DNA of 64,000 nucleotides, taken from Viridibacillus arenosi (GTDB taxonomy: Bacteria; Bacillota; Bacilli; Bacillales_A; Planococcaceae). The notes under the pieces were generated by a model, which was given only the letters and a program-made list of their open reading frames with translations, was not told the origin of the DNA and did no database searches. The translations under genes were made by a program, and so were the position numbers. The stretch covers positions 62,001-126,000 of the forward strand of contig NZ_MSPW01000008.1 in NCBI RefSeq assembly GCF_001955655.1, given 5' to 3'. This document shows positions 42,971 through 50,845 of this stretch, in pieces; within the stretch, counting starts at the first letter, position 1, and each line of letters opens with the position of its first letter.

Positions 42971-43582
42971 TTGTCTTTAGAAATTCTACAGTTGCAAGAC
43001 GTTTTGAAAGTAGGTAGAAGTGAGGGGGAGGTTCGACAACTCCTCCTCTCTTTTTGTTCACGCCCATGTAAAGACCCGGAAGTGGTTCATGATGTTCAAG
43101 ATTTCTTGCATAACAAATCCATTAATTTTGAACAGATGGATATTGCTCGTACATATTTAGTTTTTTCTACATATAAAAGTGTACCCGTATTAGTTGGGTA
43201 CTATTCTCTTTCGAATAAGCCATTAGTAATTAGTAAAAAGAATTTTTCAAAATTCAGTCAATCACTAAAAAGGAAACTAATGGGTATCGGTCATAAAACA
43301 GAGAGCGACAATTATGAGATAAAAGGTTATCTATTAGGACAACTAGGTAAAAACTATTCTGAAGAAGCTCTTGCTACTAAAGCGTTATGTGGTGCTGATT
43401 TATTGAAAATGTCTACAGATTCAATGACGGTAGCTTATAAGGCAACTGGCGGAAGGATATTCTATTTAGAGTGTGAAGATGAGCCTAAATTGAAAAAATT
43501 TTATCAAGAACACGGATTTCGCGAAATAGAAGAATATAAATCTGAAAACGATCTATGTATCTTTATTCGTAGAATTGATTAA
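42971..43582 (+). CDS. GNAT-fold acetyltransferase-like protein
   Basis: 203 residues, TTG start. Contains YLVFSTYKSVPVLVGYYSLSNKPL (about 60-83), IKGYLLGQLGKNY (the beta4 with acetyl-CoA loop region), and FYQEHGFREIEEY near the end, typical of GNAT C-termini. Some phage and toxin GNATs acetylate tRNA or proteins. Pairing with a small basic protein recalls GNAT toxin-antitoxin loci, but the partner is not a known antitoxin type. Confidence 0.72.
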   Translation: MSLEILQLQDVLKVGRSEGEVRQLLLSFCSRPCKDPEVVHDVQDFLHNKSINFEQMDIARTYLVFSTYKSVPVLVGYYSLSNKPLVISKKNFSKFSQSLKRKLMGIGHKTESDNYEIKGYLLGQLGKNYSEEALATKALCGADLLKMSTDSMTVAYKATGGRIFYLECEDEPKLKKFYQEHGFREIEEYKSENDLCIFIRRID

Positions 43583-43604
43583 GCACCTACTTTGGTGCTT
43601 TTTT
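43581..43604 (+). terminator. Terminator after GNAT gene
   Basis: AAGCACC-TACTTT-GGTGCTT followed by TTTT. Confidence 0.85.
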
Positions 43605-43657
43605 ATTTGAATAAAAAAGGAGGGCAAGTGAGCCCTCAAAATTAAAACTCTAAAATG

Positions 43658-43891
43658 TTATTTTAAAGGTTCAGGACCATACCACTTCTCCATAGCTGTG
43701 GTTGAAATTATCCATTCTCCACGTTTAGCATCAGGAAGTTTAAAATACTTAATTAAACCTTTTTCTTTCATTTGTTCTAATTCGTTAGTCATTTTATTAG
43801 TACGACTTTTAAGTCGTTCTTGCATTGTAGATGTAGGGATTCCCCACCGAAAGGCAGCTTCAGTAGGGGACATATAATTGTTAATATCCAT
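43658..43891 (-). CDS. HTH protein (excisionase-like)
   Basis: 77 residues from ATG 43891 (a GTG one codon earlier is possible). MSPTEAAFRWGIPTSTMQERLKSR is a helix-turn-helix of the MerR/excisionase type; the rest is KRGEWIISTTAMEKWYG. A phage directionality factor or regulator is possible. Its start overlaps the stop of the upstream small membrane gene (GTGATGG). Confidence 0.68.
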   Translation of the reverse strand: MDINNYMSPTEAAFRWGIPTSTMQERLKSRTNKMTNELEQMKEKGLIKYFKLPDAKRGEWIISTTAMEKWYGPEPLK

Positions 43892-44031
43892 CACTTTTCC
43901 TCTTTCTGTTTTTGTAATTCATCCCGTTCTTGGATTAGTTTCTTTTTTTGATTGTCATAGTACCGACCTCTTAATTTAAAAATCAGTATTGCAATCCAAA
44001 TAATGACTAATAACGTAATTAAAATTTTCAT
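43891..44031 (-). CDS. Small membrane protein
   Basis: 46 residues: one N-terminal membrane helix (MKILITLLVIIWIAILIF) and a charged coil (QERDELQKQKEEK). Ends by overlapping the HTH gene. No clear ribosome site; coupled to the gene before it. Confidence 0.5.
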   Translation of the reverse strand: MKILITLLVIIWIAILIFKLRGRYYDNQKKKLIQERDELQKQKEEK

Positions 44032-44066
44032 ATCCATTGTGGTATACTTAGAAACGAGCGAGGGGT

Positions 44067-44204
44067 TTAACCCCCTCTTCTCATTTTTCTTATTTCTAGC
44101 TCTAGCTTTACTTTTTCTAACTTCTTAATCTCGGAGTCCAACCAAGCCTTTCGAAGTTTGATGATTGTAAATGCTAGGGCTATAATTGCTGCTAAGTATT
44201 CCAC
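44067..44204 (-). CDS. Small membrane protein
   Basis: 45 residues, GTG start behind AAAGGAGGTG. Short hydrophobic helix (MEYLAAIIALAFTIIKL), then a charged helical tail (EIKKLEKVKLELEIRK). First gene of a three-gene minus-strand unit with the membrane protein and HTH protein. Confidence 0.6.
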   Translation of the reverse strand: MEYLAAIIALAFTIIKLRKAWLDSEIKKLEKVKLELEIRKMRRGG

Positions 44205-44229
44205 TTGTTCACCTCCTTTCTATATATTA

Positions 44230-44258
44230 ATTATAACATGTTATAACGTGTTGTTCAA
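44230..44258 (-). promoter_or_regulatory. Consensus promoter with palindromic operator
   Basis: On the minus strand TTGAAC (44253-44258), 17-bp spacer, TATAAT (44230-44235). The perfect 16-bp palindrome TTATAACATGTTATAA (44231-44246) covers the -10 box and part of the spacer. Likely controls the 44204-43658 unit, possibly by its own HTH protein. Confidence 0.75.
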
Positions 44259-44360
44259 TACTTTTTTGCATATAAATTACTATATTTCCAATTATTTTTA
44301 ATTTCAACAAAGGTAATAGTTAACCATTGTGGAATTAAATCTAAAAGGAGAGGTGATAAA

Positions 44361-44549
44361 ATGTTTACGCCAGTAGATAAAAGGTATAAAGTATTGGTGA
44401 TATACCTATATGGTCGTGAAATAGAATTTGAAACGGATATGGATGTAATTCAAGTACAAGAGCAGGGGAATGAGTACATAGAATTAGAAGGCGGAAGACA
44501 TATTGATTTAACAAATATAGAACGAATTATAGTTGCAACCGACGGTTAA
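44361..44549 (+). CDS. Small phage protein
   Basis: 62 residues, beta-rich (YKVLVIYLYGREIEFETDMDV), unrecognised. Strong RBS AAAGGAGAGGTG. Divergent from the HTH operon. Confidence 0.6.
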   Translation: MFTPVDKRYKVLVIYLYGREIEFETDMDVIQVQEQGNEYIELEGGRHIDLTNIERIIVATDG

Positions 44550-44605
44550 TTACAGAAGAAAATTACTCGCAGCCTTAATATAATAAAGTAAACGAGGGAA
44601 AAAGT

Positions 44606-44941
44606 ATGGAACGATGCTCTCTATGTAAAATAGAAAAACTTGAAGATGATTTTTATATGTATGCTATTTACAATATGACTGATGGTAGAGTTCAAAAAAG
44701 TTATAAATGTAAAAATTGTAGTGATATCTCATACGGTGATAAATGGTATCCAATCGTAGGTTATGATCAAAAATGTGAAATTAGTAATAGTGGCTTTGTT
44801 AGAGAGTTAAGAGAAAATAGATTTTTTGATATTACATACGTACAGAACGCTAGTACACGTTATGTATATTTAACTAAAGATGGTAAGAACATGAGGAAAA
44901 ATATTGGTTCGTTAATGAAAAGGTTTTGTACGGAAAGATGA
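44606..44941 (+). CDS. NUMOD4-like zinc protein
   Basis: 111 residues. Two CxxC pairs near the N-terminus (CSLCKIEK, CKNCSD) look like a zinc finger. WYPIVGYDQKCEISNSGFVREL matches the NUMOD4 DNA-binding motif of homing endonucleases, and VYLTKDGKNMRKNIGSLM matches the segment before an HNH domain. The HNH nuclease itself is missing, so it is a truncated or repurposed homing-enzyme fragment. Confidence 0.65.
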   Translation: MERCSLCKIEKLEDDFYMYAIYNMTDGRVQKSYKCKNCSDISYGDKWYPIVGYDQKCEISNSGFVRELRENRFFDITYVQNASTRYVYLTKDGKNMRKNIGSLMKRFCTER

Positions 44942-45097
44942 AAAATACGAAACTATTGATTTAAGGAAGAAGTTCGAAATGTCCATGGTGGTTGGAATTA
45001 TCTATTCACCACGCTTTTCTATCGAATTATAACAGCAATAGAATAATACATAGACAAAAGAGCAACGGTCATAATAGACTATTGCTCTTTTTATCAT

Positions 45098-45787
45098 TTA
45101 TTTATCTTGCCAACTTTTAATAACGAATGTATTTACTTTTTCTTTCAAAGTCGTCAAGGGCTCTTTAACTTCATCAATTACAAAAGAGAGTAGTGAAGCC
45201 CAGCCAACATCAGTGTCAAAATCTCTTCTTATATAATCAATTATTTTCTTTAGTTCTAAAATCTGATAATCATTTAAATTATCTTCTAAATATTTTTTTA
45301 TGTATGTATCAACGAATGTAACATCGTGTAAAGCTTCAAAAGTTAATAATGCTGCAACACGTGCTGGTCTAACATCTAAGCCATATGCAATTGTGTTAAT
45401 AGCTGTAAAAGTTTGTTCTGTCACTCTTGTCTTTATTCTACTGTAGCTTAAACCCGTAGGGGAATGCCCAACATGGTTATCTTTGTGTCCAACATACAAT
45501 ACATTATCTATTCGAACATCACGTACAAAATGAGGTGCCAATCCATTTAATATTCGTTTACTTCTTAAGGCGTAAATAATCATTTCTTCCACCAAATTCT
45601 TGATAGGTGTATTAGTTATAAAAGCCAAACGGTAAATTGATTCTTTTAACTCTCCGTGGACTGTTATTTTTACGTCACGTTTCTTGTCTGACCTAACACT
45701 TCTTTCGCCTATTTTATCCTCTCTCCCTTTACTAAAAGTGATTTTAAGGTTGGGACTACGCCTCGATGCCCCAGGTCCTTTATGCAA
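45098..45787 (-). CDS. Hypothetical DNA-binding-like protein
   Basis: 229 residues. The basic N-terminal region and KKRDVKITVHGELKESIYRL followed by NLVEEMIIYALRSKR resemble a ribbon-helix-helix segment, then an all-helical C-domain. Not recognised beyond that. The start is uncertain because no clear ribosome site precedes 45787. Confidence 0.6.
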   Translation of the reverse strand: MHKGPGASRRSPNLKITFSKGREDKIGERSVRSDKKRDVKITVHGELKESIYRLAFITNTPIKNLVEEMIIYALRSKRILNGLAPHFVRDVRIDNVLYVGHKDNHVGHSPTGLSYSRIKTRVTEQTFTAINTIAYGLDVRPARVAALLTFEALHDVTFVDTYIKKYLEDNLNDYQILELKKIIDYIRRDFDTDVGWASLLSFVIDEVKEPLTTLKEKVNTFVIKSWQDK

Positions 45788-45855
45788 TTTATGAAATACA
45801 AATGTATAGTATGCAGTGTAATGGGCAATTCTGTTTTTGAAGGTTGGTGTATTTA

Positions 45856-45963
45856 ATGACTAAAAAAACTAAAGACCAAATTGCAAAAGAGATCATTGAA
45901 CATGGTAAAAAGTATGGGTTTGTAACTGAAAAGAAAAAGCCAAAACCGAACAATAAAAAATAA
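45856..45963 (+). CDS. Small basic peptide
   Basis: 35 residues (starts MTKKTKDQIAKEII, ends KKPKPNNKK). Divergent from 45787. Followed at once by a terminator, which supports a real small transcript. Confidence 0.45.
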   Translation: MTKKTKDQIAKEIIEHGKKYGFVTEKKKPKPNNKK

Positions 45964-45964
45964 G

Positions 45965-46000
45965 CCAGGTAACCGATTATTCGGCACCTGGTTATTTTTT
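45965..46000 (+). terminator. Terminator
   Basis: CCAGGT and CCGA pair with TCGG and ACCTGG, one internal mismatch, followed by TTATTTTTT. Confidence 0.85.
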
Positions 46001-46010
46001 ACTTGTAATA

Positions 46011-46024
46011 AGAACAAGCGTTCT
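46011..46024. promoter_or_regulatory. LexA (SOS) box
   Basis: AGAACAAGCGTTCT contains the exact Bacillus LexA core GAAC-N4-GTTC. It lies 29 bp before the WYL-like gene, whose YolD-like partner is typically SOS-regulated. Confidence 0.72.
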
Positions 46025-46052
46025 GTATGGTATTCAAAAAGGAGTGAACATC

Positions 46053-46274
46053 ATGAAGGAACAACTGTTAAAAGCTATGCAACGCAATCAGGTCATCGAT
46101 TTAATGTATATGTCGAAAGGTGGAGAGATAACTAAAAGGCGTGTGAAAATCATTAAGATGACATCAGATGCATTTCAAGCTTACTGTTTTGTTAAACAAG
46201 CAAAGCGTACTTTTATCATAGATAGTGTTCTTGCGGCTGTTCCGGTTATTCAAAGGGAGCGTGAAGTTATATGA
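46053..46274 (+). CDS. WYL-like small protein
   Basis: 73 residues. IDLMYMSKGGEITKRRVKII then AYCFVKQAKRTFIIDSVLA follows the pattern of a short WYL-type beta domain. It precedes a YolD-like gene with a 4-bp overlap. In Bacillales these small WYL proteins accompany YolD and UmuC-like polymerases under LexA control. Confidence 0.7.
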   Translation: MKEQLLKAMQRNQVIDLMYMSKGGEITKRRVKIIKMTSDAFQAYCFVKQAKRTFIIDSVLAAVPVIQREREVI

Positions 46275-46672
46275 TGAGTAAAGAGGAATTTGCAGAGCGA
46301 CGGTATCAAGTCTTTGAATCAGCAAAATTAAAAGATAGAGCTAATAAATGGGCTATGGCAATGATGATGACCGAACATGTTGACCTAATAAAAAAAGAAA
46401 TAGAGCAACAAAAGTTTATCGAAAAACCTATGCTAGAGGTCTGGGAATTACAAGGTATTCAAGAGGATTTGGAAACATCGATACAAACAAAATGCGATGC
46501 TGATATTAAGATTTGGAAAGATGGCCAATTTGAAGTGTACCGTGGGGGTATAAATAAAATAAATGAAAATACAAGGCAGATTTATTATAGTGATCCATTC
46601 GGTAAATCCTGCGGACCAATTAATTTAGATAGTATCGTGGATATAGAGCCAGTTGAATATATAGAATTTTAA
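46271..46672 (+). CDS. YolD-like protein
   Basis: 133 residues. KDRANKWAMAMMMTEHVDLIKK and the beta-rich second half ending INLDSIVDIE are hallmarks of the YolD-like family, usually partnered with translesion polymerases. No polymerase gene is nearby, so the pair may act on a host polymerase. Confidence 0.82.
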   Translation: MMSKEEFAERRYQVFESAKLKDRANKWAMAMMMTEHVDLIKKEIEQQKFIEKPMLEVWELQGIQEDLETSIQTKCDADIKIWKDGQFEVYRGGINKINENTRQIYYSDPFGKSCGPINLDSIVDIEPVEYIEF

Positions 46673-46709
46673 AGAGCGATAGCCGATTATTGGCCATCAC
46701 TCTTTTTTT
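46673..46709 (+). terminator. Terminator after YolD-like gene
   Basis: AGAGCGATAGCC / GGCCATCACTCT stem with two mismatches, followed by a T7 run. Confidence 0.75.
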
Positions 46710-46778
46710 GTTCTGGAACATATTCGATTAAGTCTGATAACGAGCAGATAAGTTCACTAATAAAAGGTTGTATGATTT

Positions 46779-47492
46779 TTAGAAATGGTATTTTTGAGTA
46801 AATGAATCATTAAATTTCGTACCGATTGCTTGTCCTTTAATATTTACACCAACCAAAAAGTACCCTTGGATTTTGATTTCTACGCCTTTCTTACTATCAT
46901 AAAAATTGTGGGTTGGTTTAGTGCTCTCTACCCATGTGCTAAAAGAAATACCGTTACTATTAGAAACTATTTGCTTAATTTTATCGAATTTCTTTGAAGA
47001 ACCAGAACCAGTGTATGTGTATGTAAAGTCAATTAGCATTTCAGGAGGCAGAATTTGGTTTTTTATTGGATTCCAAGAACCTACCATCCATTTACTTGTA
47101 GATGACCCATTCTTAGTAGTGGCAGCTGCTCTAGCTACTCTGCTCGCAAATAAATCAGGTACCATTATATCTTCTATATTATCCACATCTATAGATTCTT
47201 CTCTATATTTTTCAAAAGCAGCAACAACGTTTTTAAATTCTTCAACAGAATTAAAATTAATTGTAGGTGTACCTTCTGGTAATTCAGCTGCATCAATTAT
47301 TTCTACAGAATTTGTTTGATCTGTCACTAATTTAAGTTCTTCTTCGATATTGATTTTTGGTGATTTAGTGTCATTTGTATCTACATTTTCTATTGCAGTA
47401 CCGCTTACTTCATCTTCTGCTGATGATTCTAAATTGAATAAAGAAAATAATAGAGCAAAAGATAATGTTGATAATATTAACTTTTTAATCAT
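46779..47492 (-). CDS. Secreted protein
   Basis: 237 residues, signal peptide MIKKLILSTLSFALLFSLF with cleavage likely after SSA. The long acidic linker (about 25-115) contains SRVARAAA, a possible protease site that would release the last 120 residues (KWMVGSWN..., beta-rich). Resembles in layout the other prophage secreted protein (20422), though no alignment is evident by eye. Candidate lysogenic-conversion or bacteriocin-like factor; function unknown. Confidence 0.66.
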   Translation of the reverse strand: MIKKLILSTLSFALLFSLFNLESSAEDEVSGTAIENVDTNDTKSPKINIEEELKLVTDQTNSVEIIDAAELPEGTPTINFNSVEEFKNVVAAFEKYREESIDVDNIEDIMVPDLFASRVARAAATTKNGSSTSKWMVGSWNPIKNQILPPEMLIDFTYTYTGSGSSKKFDKIKQIVSNSNGISFSTWVESTKPTHNFYDSKKGVEIKIQGYFLVGVNIKGQAIGTKFNDSFTQKYHF

Positions 47493-47520
47493 AATTTACA
47501 CCTCTTGATATATTTTTACT

Positions 47521-47554
47521 ATTTTAGTATAATAATATTATATTATACTAAAAT
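47521..47554. promoter_or_regulatory. 34-bp palindrome between divergent genes
   Basis: Two perfect 14-bp arms ATTTTAGTATAATA / TATTATACTAAAAT around ATATTA. It sits 29 bp upstream of the secreted protein gene (minus) and 37 bp before the membrane protein (plus), and each arm contains TATAAT-like boxes. Likely a shared operator-promoter. Confidence 0.65.
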
Positions 47555-47590
47555 ATACCTTTTCTAAAAAAATAATTAAAGAGGGTAATC

Positions 47591-47857
47591 ATGAAATTGA
47601 AAGAGACAAAAATATTGCTTTTACTTAGTTTTATAACAACTTGTATTATTTCTATAATACCTAGCATAGGTATTAGATACGAGGGGGATTATCGCTTTTA
47701 TGGTTTTCCTGCTGATATTTTTGGACTGTATGGCAATGGATCATATAGTCTTGCAATACTAGGCCTCATTTTTGATTTAATATTTTTTTATGTAATTTTT
47801 CTATTGTTAAGTAAGCTATTTAGTAAACTATCAAGTCAACTTAAAAACCATAAATAA
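47591..47857 (+). CDS. Small membrane protein
   Basis: 88 residues with two membrane helices (about 8-27 and 50-75). Unrecognised. Divergent from the secreted protein, so it could be its immunity or export partner; only the arrangement suggests this. Confidence 0.55.
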   Translation: MKLKETKILLLLSFITTCIISIIPSIGIRYEGDYRFYGFPADIFGLYGNGSYSLAILGLIFDLIFFYVIFLLLSKLFSKLSSQLKNHK

Positions 47858-47969
47858 TTTATTAAAAACTCTAAGGGCATTTTTAGTTATATTTATTTCT
47901 TAGCACTTGATTAAAATTCGATAGGTAGTCTATATACAAGATTTAGGAATATGAGGTATTTATCAATTA

Positions 47970-48000
47970 TAATAAAAATAGCCACTCGTAATGAGTGGCC
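47970..48000 (-). terminator. Terminator of lipoprotein gene
   Basis: On the minus strand GGCCACTCATTACGAGTGGC followed by TATTTTTATT. Confidence 0.8.
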
Positions 48001-48015
48001 AAGGTTCAATCTTTA

Positions 48016-48585
48016 TTATTTTACTTTATATTCTTGTCGTCCTAATTCTTCGCCGCCTATACCTTGATTTGCTACTAATGTGACAGGTGTTTTTAAATCA
48101 TCAAGCTCGTATGCAATGGCATTTTCTACAGTACCGTTCTTTTTAATTGTTTCTAACTGCGTATCTAAAAATCTATCGTCTGGAAGGCTTCCTACCTCTA
48201 TTTTATTAATAGAGTTTGGATTATTGTCTTGAATCGCGGTAAACACAACTGACCACGCTGTTGTCGGGTCAATATCTTTATCACTTAAGTTTGTTGTATT
48301 GTACCAGATTGCTATTACTGGCTTATCTCCATATTCGTTACCTTTTTCACCTACTGGGATTACCTTAGTTTTAGTAATATTTATTTTTAAATCCACTAAT
48401 TTAGCTTCGTTATCTTTAAAATAAACATCATCATTATTTTTTTTAGCTTTTTCTGTATCTGTTTTATCCGAAGATACAGCTGTTTGAGCATTTTCTTTTG
48501 TAGCTTCTTCCTTTGTGCTATCTTCTCCACACGCAGCCAACAATATCATAGTAGCCATTGGAGCTAGTAACCATTTCTTTTTCAA
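48016..48585 (-). CDS. DUF5067-type lipoprotein
   Basis: 189 residues. Lipobox LAAC at residue 19 follows a hydrophobic signal. A charged linker leads to an immunoglobulin-like domain (LVDLKINITKTKVIP... to AIWYNTTNLSDKDIDPTTAW) typical of DUF5067 surface lipoproteins. Probably expressed in the lysogen from its own promoter. Confidence 0.8.
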   Translation of the reverse strand: MKKKWLLAPMATMILLAACGEDSTKEEATKENAQTAVSSDKTDTEKAKKNNDDVYFKDNEAKLVDLKINITKTKVIPVGEKGNEYGDKPVIAIWYNTTNLSDKDIDPTTAWSVVFTAIQDNNPNSINKIEVGSLPDDRFLDTQLETIKKNGTVENAIAYELDDLKTPVTLVANQGIGGEELGRQEYKVK

Positions 48586-48656
48586 TTAAAAAACCCTCAT
48601 TTCTATAAATGTGTATATTTAACTATACAGGAAAATGTAACTATTGTGGAGGGCGA

Positions 48657-48692
48657 ATTAAAAGACCGCCCATTATAGAGTGGTCTTTTAAT
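48657..48692 (-). terminator. Terminator of DUF2971 gene
   Basis: 11-bp arms ATTAAAAGACC / GGTCTTTTAAT around a 14-base loop, with T/A-rich flanks on both sides. Confidence 0.75.
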
Positions 48693-48804
48693 ATGTCTTT
48701 TATATGTGGAGGTGTCATTTCTCCGATGAATATCTTCTTTGATTATTTTGAAAAATACTCTATTAATATATATTGTTGATATGCATGTCTAAGCTATATA
48801 GATT

Positions 48805-49803
48805 TTATAAGGGATTATAGAGTACTTTTTCCTCAAGGTTGAATTTACTTGGATCTAAAATCTTTTGATAGACTGGAGTGTGTATTTGTTTAGCAATTTG
48901 AATAATTTTTTCTTTATTCTCTTCACTAGCTCGCGCTCCTATATACAATTTCTTAGGTGTAGGCATAGATAGAGAGCGCCTTTCTTTATCTTTTAGAGAA
49001 ATACCTGGTCCCCAGGGGAAAATTAATCTCCACTCTTGTTCGTATTGCCATTGCTTAGACTTAGAAATAGTCGGATATATGCCGAATAAATTATTGTGAT
49101 TTTTTATATCAGCTAAGGTTTCTAAATAATATATAGTAGCATCAAATAAATCATCTACATAAATTACAGGCTCGAGCATCCTACATCTAACATGTTTAGG
49201 ACCAAGTAATTTAAAATCATATTCGATACAAAAACCTGTATGATTTTCTGCATAATGGCTCCATAATAGAATATTATTGTTAACTTCACTAAAACATATA
49301 ATTAAATTACCTGTATTAGCACTAGTCCTTAACTTATCTATCATTCTTTCGTATTCACTTTCTATACTTTTATCAATTATGCTAGCTAATTCTTTAGCTG
49401 TATAAGGCTGATTTTGTATATCAGGATGATGGGCTAGTCCAATTTCAAAAAATTTTAAAGAAGGATTAACATTAGAGAGTATCTCCATTTTTTCTTCTTG
49501 TGTAAAAGTAATGCTTAACTTGCTAAATGAAGTTAAATATGTTTCAAAATTTCTTTTGAACTGTTCTGATTTGAAAGTATCAATAGATATAGTCAACCTT
49601 GCATCATATGGATCATTAAACTCGCTAGGGTATGATTGCCATTCAACCTCATTAATTAAATTTTCAATATTATTATCATTAAAAGCTCTATATCTAAAAA
49701 AAGAAGAAGGCATATTTTTATATTTATAGAGTTGAGCCTCTTCAATTTTTAAATCAGAAGCTTTAATCGGAAAAGCAAGTTTTACATATTCATCTTTCCA
49801 CAT
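48805..49803 (-). CDS. DUF2971 protein
   Basis: 332 residues, ATG behind AAGGAG (a TTG two codons earlier is possible). The DUF2971 signatures are FFRYRAFNDNNIENLINEVEW (about 35), YPSEFNDPYDARL, CFSEVNNNILLWSHYAENHTGFCIEYD (about 170-195) and a late EQEWRLIF. The family is common in defence islands and at prophage ends; biochemical role unknown. Last gene before attR, the usual cargo position of phage-borne exclusion genes. Confidence 0.82.
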   Translation of the reverse strand: MWKDEYVKLAFPIKASDLKIEEAQLYKYKNMPSSFFRYRAFNDNNIENLINEVEWQSYPSEFNDPYDARLTISIDTFKSEQFKRNFETYLTSFSKLSITFTQEEKMEILSNVNPSLKFFEIGLAHHPDIQNQPYTAKELASIIDKSIESEYERMIDKLRTSANTGNLIICFSEVNNNILLWSHYAENHTGFCIEYDFKLLGPKHVRCRMLEPVIYVDDLFDATIYYLETLADIKNHNNLFGIYPTISKSKQWQYEQEWRLIFPWGPGISLKDKERRSLSMPTPKKLYIGARASEENKEKIIQIAKQIHTPVYQKILDPSKFNLEEKVLYNPL

Positions 49804-49895
49804 AGGCAAATCTCCTTCATTTATTAAACAATTAAATTAATTAATTTCTTTATATTTACTATATAGTAAAATGCAGGTTTTTGTACATAGTAAAA

Positions 49896-49921
49896 ACCGA
49901 CAACAACAATTAATTGTCGGT
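49896..49921. terminator. Hairpin near attR
   Basis: ACCGACAA / TTGTCGGT stem with a 10-base loop, 50 bp inside the right prophage end. Confidence 0.55.
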
Positions 49922-49972
49922 TACATTTATTCTAGAAAAAATCACATGTCTTTTATATGTGTTAGTGTTCCG

Positions 49973-49980
49973 CCACCGAT
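49973..49980. other. attR core of prophage
   Basis: CCACCGAT identical to the left core. Phage sequence lies left and permease middle fragment right. Confidence 0.85.
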
Positions 49981-50777
49981 CCAGATTGCTGTAATCTGTC
50001 CGAGCGCAGTTAAAGTATCGGCGCCACTTCCAATTGCATTGCCAAACAAGCTTCCGACGGAACCTGCTAATGAAATACCTGAGAATCCTGAACCATCTAA
50101 TCCAGTAATTGCGCCAACGACTGATAAAGTAACGGCTGCAATTTCCTTCGTTAAAGGAACTACGGAAGCTAATCCAACACCTAAATCATTAACAATACCG
50201 TGAGAGGCATTCGGTAAAAAGTCACCGATGATTTTTGTGAAACCCGAATCACCTAGATAGAAGAAGGCAGCAATAGGAATAACAGGTCCAAATACTTTAA
50301 AACCAAATTGGAAGCCATGTATTAGATAGCTTGTAGTCTTTTCAAGTCCTTGTTTTTTGTGGGCTACAACGGATAGAATGAGTAAAATAAAGACGGCAGT
50401 ACCGCCGATTAATGCTGTCGCATCCCCACCTTGCAACTTTAAAATGGACATTGCTACGACATCTGCTAAGAAAGCAATTGGAATGATAATTGCAAAGAAC
50501 TGCTTTTGTCTAAGAGTGAGCAATTTTTCATCTTTTTCCTGTTCTTCATTTGAATCGTTTGTTCCAGTTAATTCGATTGTACCGCGCTTCATATCACGTT
50601 TTAATAATATAAACGCAGTAATAGTCGTAACAAGACCCATTACAATGACGAGTGGAATACTTGCGGAAATGACATCTCCGACTGGTAACCCAGCTGCATC
50701 AGCAGTAAGCTTAGGAGCACCTTGAATGACAAAATCACTTGATAAAGCAATACCATGACCAAATAAGTTCATCGCCA

Positions 50778-50787
50778 TCGCTACACC
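50778..50787. other. Left core of element 2
   Basis: TCGCTACACC, identical to 62475-62484. Removing one copy and all sequence between restores the permease frame. Confidence 0.85.
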
Positions 50788-50845
50788 TAGTGTGACTAAA
50801 AGAACCTTTTAAATGAAATGTAATATTTAAGAGGTTCTTTATGTA

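Larger units (their letters stand above)
4179..49980. mobile_element. Element 1: complete siphovirus prophage
   Basis: About 45.8 kb bounded by the 8-bp direct repeat CCACCGAT (4179-4186 and 49973-49980), both copies inside the split permease gene. It carries a serine integrase next to the left end, a repressor region, and replication, cos-type packaging, HK97-type head, long-tail, lysis and accessory modules in standard order. No essential module is visibly broken. Frameshifted capsid and tail proteins and the ReqiPepy6 Gp37-like tail protein place it with PSA-like siphoviruses. It is probably inducible, given the intact repressor and lysis genes. Confidence 0.95.
49973..50787 (-). pseudogene. 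Permease middle fragment
   Basis: Encodes about 270 residues of the split permease (GVAMAMNLFGHGIALSSDF... to LGQITAIWIGG), with several membrane helices, a charged cytoplasmic loop around TNDSNEEQEKDEK, and no ribosome site at its apparent ATG (50778). It joins the N-terminal part (62475-62922) at TCGCTACACC and the C-terminal part (4040-4186) at CCACCGAT, both in frame. The extra residues after IGGG (TLTHIKDM) are read into phage DNA. Confidence 0.88.

Noticed and set aside
49942..50778. The 278-residue reading frame as a complete transporter gene
   Set aside because: Its ATG lies in the recombination core without an RBS, and its last residues are read from phage DNA. It is the middle piece of the split permease.
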